Shown here in pieces: positions 1 to 5,464 of a stretch of 11,599 nt of DNA (within the stretch, counting starts at the first letter, position 1; the number at the start of each line of letters is the position of its first letter). The notes below the pieces were generated by a model. It was not told where the DNA came from and searched no databases. It saw only the letters and a list, made by a program, of their open reading frames with translations. A program made the position numbers and the translations under genes. Location of the stretch: assembly GCA_964344775.1 (NCBI GenBank), contig CAYFOO010000043.1:1-11599 (forward strand). Reading direction: 5' to 3'. The DNA comes from CAYFMH01 sp964344775. Its GTDB lineage: Bacteria > Patescibacteriota > Gracilibacteria > UBA4473.

Positions 1-70
1 AGTTAAATTTTCTCAATTTTACCAGCTTTTAATCAGTTTTGCAGAGTTTCCTTAATATAAATTATGCCCT

Positions 71-98
71 ACAACCTATAACCTCCCACTTACAACCT
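71..98. repeat. Degenerate heptamer repeat upstream of the fibre gene
   Basis: Four consecutive 7-base units can be read here: acaacct, ataacct, cccactt, acaacct. The first and last are identical, the second differs at one base and the third is divergent. Related pieces occur at 3463-3480 (gcaacct, tttaacc) and on the minus strand at 6713-6730. The units lie between the window edge and the fibre gene, in otherwise A/T-rich DNA. I see no convincing promoter in 1-126. No function is assigned. Confidence 0.4.
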
Positions 99-423
99 GA
101 AAAATATTTCTTTAATTCATCCAAAAATGAAAAAACAACTACTGGCTCTCGTACTCGGTACTGCTATCATCAGTACCACTACTCTCGCACTCACTTGGCC
201 GGCTACCCCGACCGGAGAAGTAACAGGAGGGAAGATCGGATCACTTATCACGGCTGACACGGTCAATAGTCGAGTGGGGATCAACAATACCTCCCCAACT
301 ACAACATTGGACGTCACCGGGACTGTCACAGCGACTGCCTTCTCTGGAGATGGATCGGCTCTGACGGGGATCAGTGCGGGGAAATGGGATGATGCGACAG
401 GAGGGATTAATTATGCTGGGGGC

Positions 424-450
424 AACGTCGGGATTGGGACGACGAGTCCA
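424..450 (+). repeat. 27-bp exact repeat in the fibre gene, copy 1
   Basis: This stretch encodes the NVGIGTTSP motif and is identical base for base to 706-732. A third, diverged copy lies near 976-1002. Identity at synonymous positions suggests recent duplication or gene conversion between modules, while the DNA between the copies is more A/T-rich and unrelated. Confidence 0.85.
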
Positions 451-705
451 TCTACCAAACTAGACATTGTTGATACGGCAACTGGCGTTGGAATTGCTGT
501 AGGGGTTACCATGGACGGACTCCAAACTGGTTCTATGCTAAGCCTTACTGGAGGAAGTAGTGGTTTCATGGGTACTGCTGCTGAGGTAATAGATATAAAC
601 ATACAAAACGGAGCTTCCAATGGTGCTGGGATTAGAATCACAAACGCTGGATCAGGGAATGCAATAGAGATTGATACAAGCGAATTTGTTGTGCGAGCAG
701 ATGGA

Positions 706-732
706 AACGTCGGGATTGGGACGACGAGTCCA
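706..732 (+). repeat. 27-bp exact repeat in the fibre gene, copy 2
   Basis: This is the second identical copy of the 424-450 segment, 282 bp downstream and in the same frame. The two copies could recombine to delete or add exactly 94 codons without a frameshift. Confidence 0.85.
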
Positions 733-1588
733 GGGAGTAAACTTCACATCAGATCCGCAAGTGGAACTGGGCCAAATTCTACAGCAAAACTAACATTGCA
801 GGGAGATGGAGCTGGGACAAATCCAAATGGGGTAGTCGAATGGCTAGGAGATGGGGGGACGGGAGGAGCTAAATGGGCATTGGCAACAAATAGTTATTAT
901 TCAGGAGATTTTAATCTTAACTATGCAGCAGCTAGTGGAAGTTATTCGGGATTTATAAATGTTCTCACGAGTGGAAATGTGGGAATTGGAAAAACTAATC
1001 CATCTACCAAGCTTGATGTAGATGGAACCGTCAAGGCCACCGCGTTTGTCGGAGATGGGTCTGGGTTGACGGGGGTTGGGGGGGGCCTACCTTTTATCAA
1101 ATATCTGTTACTCCAGGTAGCGATATTGAGTTGGCAACGGCTTCCTCTGGGGGAACTCAAATTGGTTCTGATATTACAAATGTTGCTCTATACCAGCAAC
1201 AGGATATATAAAAACAACTATCCTAAATGCAGATTTGAATGGAACTGGAACACCCAGTGATACAACGTTTGGTGTAGATGTTGGTGGGACAAATGATTTT
1301 GTATCTTTTGTTGACGCTGTTGGTTCCACTAGCTATGCCCCTAGATGGTATCAAGCTGTTTCTAGCATTACTCAGATTAGACATAGTACGGTAAACTCTG
1401 GTACTACATTTACTAAAATATCTGATATTGCTACCTATTTTTCAGGTGAAGCTGGAACTACAAAAACAATAAAGTTTTTAATGGCTGATAACGCTCTGTC
1501 TAGTAGAACTGGTGAAGGTCAAGTTGTTTCAGGAACACCGGTTATAGCGTTAATAGAGATTGGTGAATATTAAAATCCACGCAGCCAC

Positions 1589-1718
1589 GCAGGCTCCATA
1601 GTGTCGATTAGACCTAGGCAGGCTCCATAGTCTTGAAAAGCTGTGGAGCCGTTTTGCATTTTAGCTCCACAATCCTTCATTGTTTTTTTTCTGAGTTTTT
1701 CGGAATTATGGAGCCTGC
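1589..1718. repeat. Cluster of direct and inverted GGCTCCA repeats
   Basis: The 14-mer gcaggctccatagt occurs exactly twice in direct orientation, at 1589-1602 and 1618-1631 (period 29). Its first 12 bases recur inverted at 1707-1718 (tatggagcctgc). Between them lie tgtggagc (1642-1649) and gctccaca (1664-1671), which are complementary to each other. Five related motifs in alternating orientation can therefore fold into several mutually exclusive hairpins. The cluster lies between the end of the fibre gene and the end of the RelE-type toxin gene. Confidence 0.75.
1621..1655 (+). terminator. Probable intrinsic terminator of the fibre gene
   Basis: A 10-bp stem pairs GGCTCCATAG (1621-1630) with CTGTGGAGCC (1641-1650), including one U-G wobble, around a 10-base loop. 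It is followed by G and four T. The site is 48 bp after the TAA at 1573. The short T run makes it a modest terminator. An alternative stem (1642-1649 with 1664-1671) would compete with it. Confidence 0.5.
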
Positions 1719-1752
1719 ATTATGTCATCTGACCATCAGCATAGTGATATTG

Positions 1753-2052
1753 TTAAAAAACCTTCCCAAATCCCATCTGTTTTAACTTTTCATAAAAATT
1801 CTCTCGACAATCAATTAAAAGAAAAATGATTTCTTCAGCCTGGTGATTTACCGTGTAAGCAATGCGATAGTCGTTTTTTTGATACGCAAAAGATTCACTC
1901 TGGATTTTGTATTTTCGAAAAGGATGATCCAGGTTTTTTCCTTTTTGCGGATCGTCAATTATCAAATCTACTTGTAATCTGATTACTTCCAAAAGACGTT
2001 TATCCGATTTTTTTACAAATTTTTTAAATTTTTTATGGAAAATAGGTTTCAT
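1753..2052 (-). CDS. RelE/ParE-family mRNA interferase toxin
   Basis: This 99-residue basic protein has the usual length of a RelE-superfamily toxin. The N-terminal helices are rich in lysine (FHKKFKKFVKKSDKRLLEVI). The core holds DYRIAYTV (61-68) followed by IIFLLIDCRENFYEKL (75-90), the family pattern of a central strand with arginine and then R..FY near the end; R63, R83 and Y87 are candidate catalytic residues by comparison with RelE. Such toxins cut mRNA on the ribosome when their antitoxin is degraded. The ATG at 2052 directly abuts the TAA of the antitoxin gene (no intervening bases), so the pair is surely co-transcribed and probably translationally coupled. The end of the gene faces the end of the fibre gene across the GGCTCCA repeat cluster. 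Confidence 0.85.
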   Translation of the reverse strand: MKPIFHKKFKKFVKKSDKRLLEVIRLQVDLIIDDPQKGKNLDHPFRKYKIQSESFAYQKNDYRIAYTVNHQAEEIIFLLIDCRENFYEKLKQMGFGKVF

Positions 2053-2283
2053 TTATTTTTTACCAAAAACTTCTTCATAAGAAACAAAATGATTTTCTTT
2101 GTCTGACTCATAATCCAACAATCCGTCTGTTATTTCCTTTTGGAGCTGACTATCTACCGGTTCAATCTGAAAGATTGGTTTTGATCTTTTTACGATGGTT
2201 AAAGAAATCCCTTTTTCCACCAATTTTTGATATTTAGGGAAATTGGTGCGAAATTCCTTGGAAGAAACAATTAGAGTATTCAT
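2053..2283 (-). CDS. Phd/YefM-type antitoxin
   Basis: This 76-residue protein lies first in a two-gene operon with the RelE-type toxin. The N-terminal half (LIVSSKEFRTNFPKYQKLVE, then SLTIVKRSKPIFQI) matches the Phd/YefM/StbD fold: a strand, a helix containing the 'EFR.NFPKYQ' segment, and a beta hairpin ending in a 'KPIFQIEP' strand. That domain normally dimerises and binds the operator. The acidic C-terminal part (about 50-76, with DYESDKENHFVSYEEVFG) would wrap and inhibit the toxin. There is no Shine-Dalgarno before the ATG. A near-consensus promoter lies just upstream (2308-2336). The antitoxin-first order is usual for this type. Confidence 0.8.
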   Translation of the reverse strand: MNTLIVSSKEFRTNFPKYQKLVEKGISLTIVKRSKPIFQIEPVDSQLQKEITDGLLDYESDKENHFVSYEEVFGKK

Positions 2284-2307
2284 TTTTGTAAATTTAGATT
2301 TACTAAA

Positions 2308-2336
2308 AGTATAACTTTAAACAACTTTAAAGTCAA
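2308..2336 (-). promoter_or_regulatory. Promoter of the antitoxin-toxin operon
   Basis: On the minus strand TTGACT (2336-2331) and TATACT (2313-2308) are separated by exactly 17 bp. The spacer contains two direct copies of aactttaa and the palindrome ctttaaag (2325-2332) overlapping the -35 box, a plausible operator for the antitoxin. The -35 lies 7 bp beyond the stop codon of a ridA 3' remnant. Confidence 0.75.
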
Positions 2337-2343
2337 ATATTTT

Positions 2344-2388
2344 TTATTCTTCCACCGCTACCACTTCAATCTCTACTTTCGCATTCTT
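2344..2388 (-). pseudogene. Remnant of the ridA 3' end (duplicate)
   Basis: Read on the minus strand this segment encodes the last residues of RidA, KNAKVEIEVVAVEE, followed by TAA. The 35 bases at 2354-2388 match 3041-3075 in the intact ridA with one mismatch (c at 2380, a at 3067), which is a silent change in an alanine codon. The two copies then end differently (EE-stop here, EKN-stop in ridA). Similarity extends with small gaps through the following -35 region to about 2328. The first bases of the remnant overlap the stop codon of higA. There is no start codon, so it is not expressed as a protein. It marks the left edge of a 687-bp unit that holds higBA. Confidence 0.85.
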
Positions 2389-2689
2389 ATGCCACTTCCA
2401 GAACTTTCACTTCCAATTTTATTTTCTCAGACAATGCTGCTTCTTGTTTTTCCAGATCGTATTTGGTTTGCAGATTGAGCCAGAATTGCGGGCTGTTTCT
2501 AAAATATCGACTGAGCCGCAATGCGGTGTCTACCGTGATGCCTCTCATTCCATGAATGATTTCATTGATTCGTCTTGGCGGCACGTGGATATCTTTTGCC
2601 AACCGATATTGGCTGAGACTGAACGGTTTCAGAAACTCTTCTTCGAGAATTTCTCCAGGAGTGGGAGCCGGTAGTTTTTTAGCAGTCAT
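2387..2689 (-). CDS. higA: HigA-type XRE-family antitoxin
   Basis: This 100-residue protein has the layout of HigA/VapI antitoxins: the opening PTPGEILEEEFLKPF, then a helix-turn-helix over about 25-62 (LSQYRLAKDIHVPPRRINEI, then HGMRGITVDTALRLSRYF), then the conserved SPQFWLNLQTKYDLE segment (66-80). It follows higB with an 11-bp gap, the toxin-first order typical of hig modules. It should neutralise HigB and repress the operon by binding the inverted repeat in the higB promoter (3001-3017). Its stop codon overlaps the start of the duplicated ridA end, so the last few codons may have been set by that junction. Confidence 0.9.
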   Translation of the reverse strand: MTAKKLPAPTPGEILEEEFLKPFSLSQYRLAKDIHVPPRRINEIIHGMRGITVDTALRLSRYFRNSPQFWLNLQTKYDLEKQEAALSEKIKLEVKVLEVA

Positions 2690-2700
2690 AGTTTTTGGAA

Positions 2701-2982
2701 TTAATGATAATCCGTAATTTTTACATCATAGGCATTGTTTTGATGCCAGGTGAAACAGATTCTCCATTGCTTGTTTATGCGGATACTATGTTGTCCAGAT
2801 CTATTGCCATGCAGTTTTTCGAGACAATTTGATGGGGGAATTCTCAAATCATTGATATTTATTGCCGCATCCAGCATCCAAAGTTTTCTCAGAGCTACTT
2901 TTTGAATGTTTTTTGGTAGTTTGGTGGAGATGTTTCTGTGAAAGATCTTTTCCGTTTCTTTGCAAGCAAAAGTTCGAATCAT
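2701..2982 (-). CDS. higB: HigB-type ribosome-dependent mRNA interferase toxin
   Basis: This 93-residue toxin belongs to the HigB branch of the RelE superfamily. The diagnostic stretch is at 51-77: SNCLEKLHGNRSGQHSIRIN followed by KQWRICF; 'L.G.R.GQ.SIRIN.QWRICF' is nearly invariant in HigB. The end KITDYH also fits ('V.I.DYH'). Members cut mRNA in translating ribosomes. The gene starts at ATG 2982, 15 bp after a TAATAT -10 box and without a Shine-Dalgarno. It is the first gene of the higBA operon and lies directly behind ridA on the same strand, but the strong promoter and operator in the gap imply it is controlled on its own. Confidence 0.92.
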   Translation of the reverse strand: MIRTFACKETEKIFHRNISTKLPKNIQKVALRKLWMLDAAININDLRIPPSNCLEKLHGNRSGQHSIRINKQWRICFTWHQNNAYDVKITDYH

Positions 2983-2997
2983 TTATTTGTTGTAAAT

Positions 2998-3026
2998 ATA
3001 TTAACGGATTGCGTTAATAAAGTCAA
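2998..3026 (-). promoter_or_regulatory. higBA promoter with internal palindromic operator
   Basis: On the minus strand TTGACT (3026-3021) and TAATAT (3003-2998) are separated by 17 bp. Inside the spacer and reaching into the -10 box is the perfect inverted repeat TTAACG-N5-CGTTAA (3001-3017), the size and position expected for a HigA dimer operator. The -35 box begins 1 bp after the ridA stop codon. Confidence 0.85.
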
Positions 3027-3027
3027 A

Positions 3028-3405
3028 TTAATTTTTTTCTACCGCTACCACTTCAATCTCTACTTTAGCATTCTTCGGCAGCTTTGAGACCTCGATCGTG
3101 GACCTGGCGGGTTTGTGATCACCGAAGAAATCGGCGTAGATTTCATTTACTGTGGCGAAGTCAGAGATGTCATCGAGGAAAATTGTAGTTTTGACCACGT
3201 TTTCTTTTACCAGATTTTGCGATTCGAGGAGTGCGGCGATGTTTGCGAGTACTTGTGTAGTTTGTGCGGCTACGTCTTCATCGATAAATTCTCCCTCCGG
3301 AGTGAGGGCAATCTGCCCGGCAAAGAAATAAAAACCATTGACGGCGACGCCTTGAGAATAGGGGCCGATAGCGGCTGGGGCGGAGGAAGTGGAAATGAAT
3401 TTCAT
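3028..3405 (-). CDS. ridA: RidA family enamine/imine deaminase
   Basis: This 125-residue protein has the normal length of RidA (YjgF/YER057c/UK114). RidA hydrolyses reactive 2-aminoacrylate and other enamine/imine intermediates released by PLP enzymes, yielding ketoacids and ammonia in the cytoplasm as trimers. Visible family marks are PAAIGPYSQGV (10-20, with Tyr16), the FAGQIALTPEGE strand-turn (28-39), and the signature KPARSTIEVSKLPKNAKVEI (98-117), whose Arg101 is the substrate-carboxylate-binding arginine (Arg105 in E. coli) and Glu116 or Glu118 the likely partner. It is transcribed divergently from rpmE2. Its last 15 or so codons are duplicated 687 bp downstream (2344-2388). The cysK-like PLP enzyme at 6797 is a possible source of its substrate, but that link is inference. 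Confidence 0.95.
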   Translation of the reverse strand: MKFISTSSAPAAIGPYSQGVAVNGFYFFAGQIALTPEGEFIDEDVAAQTTQVLANIAALLESQNLVKENVVKTTIFLDDISDFATVNEIYADFFGDHKPARSTIEVSKLPKNAKVEIEVVAVEKN

Positions 3406-3455
3406 TTTCTAAAAAATTAAAAATTATTAACAGTTGGTTGTTTACCGAAAAAACC

Positions 3456-3483
3456 TTGACTTGCAACCTTTTAACCCTACAAT
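3456..3483 (+). promoter_or_regulatory. Promoter of the rpmE2 gene cluster
   Basis: TTGACT (3456-3461) and TACAAT (3478-3483) are separated by 16 bp and lie 27 bp before the rpmE2 ATG. The spacer holds degenerate heptamers (gcaacct, tttaacc) like those at 71-98. No Shine-Dalgarno follows. Confidence 0.7.
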
Positions 3484-3510
3484 CGGCCGGCAAATTTTAT
3501 CTATTTTGAA

Positions 3511-3876
3511 ATGAAAAAAGACATTCATCCACAAATGCACCCGGTTATTTTTCGCGATACAGCGGGGAAAAAAGACTTCATCATGCACTCTACCCTCACG
3601 AGTGAGAAGAAAGAAAAAGTGGGCGGGGTAGATCATTATGTGATTTTGCTCGATGTTTCGAGTGCGACGCATCCTTTTTACACAGGAAGTCAGCATCTCG
3701 TGGATTCATCCGGACGAGTTGAGAAATTCAAAGCCAAAATGGCAAAAGCAAGACCGGTAGAAGTGAAGAAAACAACGAACAACGAACAACAAGCAACGAG
3801 CAAAAAGGAAGAAAAAAAAGAAGAACCGAAAGCAGAACTTAAAGAAGAAGATTCTGAGGACAAAAAAGCTGCTTAA
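3511..3876 (+). CDS. rpmE2: 50S ribosomal protein L31 type B with charged C-terminal tail
   Basis: Residues 1-80 are a typical L31 type B: MKKDIHPQMHPVIFRD at the start, FIMHSTLT (23-30), VILLDVSSATHPFYTGSQHL (44-63) and GRVEKFKAKM (68-77). There are no cysteines, so it is the zinc-independent form that bridges the subunits near the central protuberance. The length (121 residues) exceeds the usual 80-90 because of a tail (about 81-121) made almost only of K, E, Q, N, D, A and T. Part of the tail is coded by a heptamer tandem repeat (3771-3798). Tails of this kind on ribosomal proteins are seen in other CPR genomes. It is the first gene of a head-to-tail series that runs on to rnc. Confidence 0.93.
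   Translation: MKKDIHPQMHPVIFRDTAGKKDFIMHSTLTSEKKEKVGGVDHYVILLDVSSATHPFYTGSQHLVDSSGRVEKFKAKMAKARPVEVKKTTNNEQQATSKKEEKKEEPKAELKEEDSEDKKAA
3771..3798 (+). repeat. Heptanucleotide tandem repeat inside rpmE2
   Basis: Four 7-base units are in tandem: aacaacg, aacaacg, aacaaca, agcaacg. Because 7 is not a multiple of 3, gain or loss of one unit would shift the frame of the C-terminal tail while leaving the folded L31 domain intact. Confidence 0.7.
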
Positions 3877-3897
3877 AAATTTATAAATTATAAAAAA

Positions 3898-4779
3898 ATG
3901 GCAAAAGATTATTCACTCTCGTTTAAAGATTGGAAAGAAGTTGTACACGCTTCTTTTGCCGCCTTTCCGTATGTTTTTTGGCGGATTGTAGCGGTAAATA
4001 TCTTTGTGATTTTGATGATGATATTGGGAGGGATGATTTTTGGTGGAATCGGATTGGTGGTGCTCGGAGGAGTGACAGAGATTGAGAGTTTGATCGCAAA
4101 TATGACCATGGGAGGAAATATTGGTAGTACGATCATCATTGCGGCGACTTTGGCTTTTTTGTTGATCAATTGGGTCCTTGTTTTTTCCATCACGGGAAAG
4201 ATTGGGAATCTCGTGGTGATGAAAGACTACGTGAATAAAAAACCAAAAAATCCATTTAGAACTTATTTTGTAGATACATGGCATTATTTTTGGCGGTATG
4301 TATGGATTGGGCTTCGAGTTTTTTGGTATGTACTTTGGCCAGTATTGATTATTGGGGGGGCTGGATTTTTACTTTCCCTCGTTGCGGGAGGGTTTACTCT
4401 AACCATTGCTTCTGTATTAGCGGCAGGGGTTGGGATCTGGCGAGTTGTTCGAGTGGTTTTTGCTCAGCAGATGATCGTTCATTTTGACAAAGATTCTACC
4501 AAAACTTTCCCTTCAGCCATCAAAATGGTCAATGGAAACTGGTGGGGCGTACTTTTGTCCATTATCCTTTTTGTTATTCCTGTGATGCTGACACGGATTA
4601 TTTTTTGGATTCCGATGATTTTGATGAGCTATGATGTGATGCGGCCAGATGAGAATATTGTCGATATCTTTTCTACCTTAGATTTTCTCTATACTTTTTG
4701 TGTACTAGCTCCTTTGATTATTGCTTTTGTTTACTTTTTAATGCTTCATCTCTCAAAAGTTAAAAAAGTAAAACCTTAA
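3898..4779 (+). CDS. Multi-pass membrane protein of unknown function
   Basis: This 293-residue protein is dominated by hydrophobic segments at roughly 27-58, 76-98, 134-165, 167-190, 215-246 and 261-285, so six or more membrane spans. A short soluble N-terminus (MAKDYSLSFKDWKEVVHASF) precedes them. Between spans lie a basic loop (110-121) and the stretch IVHFDKDSTKTFPSAIKMVN followed by GNWWGVLLSI (about 193-222). A 'S..A...V.GNWW' pattern ahead of a span is shared by several loosely defined bacterial membrane families (DUF975-like and the GPDP-membrane-domain group). That resemblance is from memory and does not give a function. It starts 21 bp after rpmE2 without a Shine-Dalgarno and probably shares its transcript. 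Confidence 0.75.
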   Translation: MAKDYSLSFKDWKEVVHASFAAFPYVFWRIVAVNIFVILMMILGGMIFGGIGLVVLGGVTEIESLIANMTMGGNIGSTIIIAATLAFLLINWVLVFSITGKIGNLVVMKDYVNKKPKNPFRTYFVDTWHYFWRYVWIGLRVFWYVLWPVLIIGGAGFLLSLVAGGFTLTIASVLAAGVGIWRVVRVVFAQQMIVHFDKDSTKTFPSAIKMVNGNWWGVLLSIILFVIPVMLTRIIFWIPMILMSYDVMRPDENIVDIFSTLDFLYTFCVLAPLIIAFVYFLMLHLSKVKKVKP

Positions 4780-4819
4780 TTTTTTCATTTTGAATTTTTA
4801 ATTTTTAATTATTTAACCC

Positions 4820-5059
4820 ATGTCAAAAAAACCAACGCCGAAAAAGAAACAAGCCGTGAGTTCCACCCGTTCCCGATATGGGGCATACGTTCGTAAAAAG
4901 AGAGTAAAACTCGAAAATGGCGTAGTACTCGATAAATGTCCTGATTGCGGAGCAACCAAGAAACGACATTTTGCCTGCCAAGAATGTGGGAAATACAAGG
5001 GTCGCGAAGTGTTTGAAGTGAAAAAGGAAAAAGCACCGATCCAGGAGATTGAAGCGTAA
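4820..5059 (+). CDS. rpmF: 50S ribosomal protein L32
   Basis: This 79-residue protein has the standard L32 pattern: basic N-terminus MSKKPTPKKKQAVSSTRSR, then a zinc ribbon with C40-P-D-C43 and C53-Q-E-C56. All four cysteines are kept, so this is the zinc-binding form, in contrast to the cysteine-free L31 nearby. A short acidic extension (KKEKAPIQEIEA) follows the ribbon. No Shine-Dalgarno precedes the ATG; the 40-base spacer is almost pure A/T. The next gene begins 6 bp after its stop. Confidence 0.95.
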   Translation: MSKKPTPKKKQAVSSTRSRYGAYVRKKRVKLENGVVLDKCPDCGATKKRHFACQECGKYKGREVFEVKKEKAPIQEIEA

Positions 5060-5065
5060 TTTTTC

Positions 5066-5434
5066 ATGGGAAAAAAAGTAGTTGATCTTAAAATAAAAGA
5101 AGTTGAAATGAGGCCTGGTACATTTGTGCTTACTTTTGTAGAACAAGAACAGGGAGATGTAACTTTTTTTTCACCAATCAAAGAAGGAATGCCAGAAAAG
5201 TTTGAAGTAGGGGAAGAACACGTAAAAGCTGCGGAAGAACATGTTTGTAAACTAGTAAAAAAAACTTTAGAATTAGAAGAGGAGGATGAGATAGATATAA
5301 ATATTCAAGGACTCACGGAAGCTCCGGTAGAAATTTTTTTGATAAAAAATTATGCAAAAAGGAGACACGTACCGGGGCGAAAAAGAAAATCAGACCTTTG
5401 TCATCAATTATTTTTTAGAAGTTTTGCTTCTTAA
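5066..5434 (+). CDS. Small hypothetical protein, C-terminus possibly frameshifted
   Basis: This 122-residue protein is not recognised. Residues 1-98 look like a normal soluble domain: alternating strands (VVDLKIKEVEM, TFVLTFVEQEQGDVTFFSPI), a helix (EEHVKAAEEHVCKLVKKTLE), an acidic stretch (EEEDEID) and a last strand (EAPVEIFLIKNY). The final 24 residues are very basic and rich in R, H, F and S, unlike the rest. In the overlapping third frame the same DNA reads KGDTYRGEKENQTFVINYFL and continues to a TGA at 5466-5468 that overlaps the nusB ATG by two bases. A single-base deletion near 5350 would therefore give a more natural end and an ATGA overlap with nusB. The start lies 6 bp after rpmF, so co-transcription is likely. 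Confidence 0.6.
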   Translation: MGKKVVDLKIKEVEMRPGTFVLTFVEQEQGDVTFFSPIKEGMPEKFEVGEEHVKAAEEHVCKLVKKTLELEEEDEIDINIQGLTEAPVEIFLIKNYAKRRHVPGRKRKSDLCHQLFFRSFAS

Positions 5435-5452
5435 TTTTTTGAATAAAACGAT

Positions 5453-5458
5453 TATAAT
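5453..5458 (+). promoter_or_regulatory. TATAAT box just before nusB
   Basis: A perfect TATAAT ends 6 bases before the nusB ATG, so a transcript begun about 7 bases downstream would start at or beside the A of the ATG. No good -35 is seen at 16-18 bp spacing, so this is a suggestive site only. Confidence 0.45.
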
Positions 5459-5464
5459 TTTTTT

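Larger units (their letters stand above)
127..1573 (+). pseudogene. Secreted fibre-like repeat protein, frame broken at about 1080 and about 1200
   Basis: This appears to be one gene of about 482 codons read in three frames. Residues 1-22 form a signal peptide: MKK, a hydrophobic stretch, then a likely cut after TLA. The body repeats two modules, [N]VGIGTTSP..KLD[IV] (near 424, 706 and 973) and GDGS.LTG[IV] (near 349 and 1054). Repeat-rich secreted or phage-tail-fibre-like proteins of this type are common in Patescibacteria. Frame 1 runs from 127 to an 8-G tract (1078-1085). Coding sense continues in frame 3 (PTFYQISVTPGSDIEL, 1086-1208), which ends in TAA at 1209. It resumes in frame 2 (YIKTTILNADLNGTGTPSD and on) to TAA at 1573. 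One missing base at each break would restore the whole protein. As written, frame 1 ends at TGA 1258-1260 with an unrelated tail. The C-terminal part (about 160 residues) is not recognised and may be a head or binding domain. Sequencing error, true decay and phase variation all remain possible. Confidence 0.75.

Noticed and set aside
411..1160. Minus-strand ORFs across the fibre gene
   Set aside because: They are antisense readings of the repetitive glycine- and threonine-rich coding sequence.
1589..1631. CRISPR-like direct repeat
   Set aside because: Only two 14-bp copies with a 15-bp gap are present, other copies are inverted, and no cas genes exist in the window.
2344..3075. Insertion sequence carrying higBA
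   Set aside because: No transposase or terminal inverted repeats are present; the flanking repeat is the end of ridA, so a gene-end duplication fits better.
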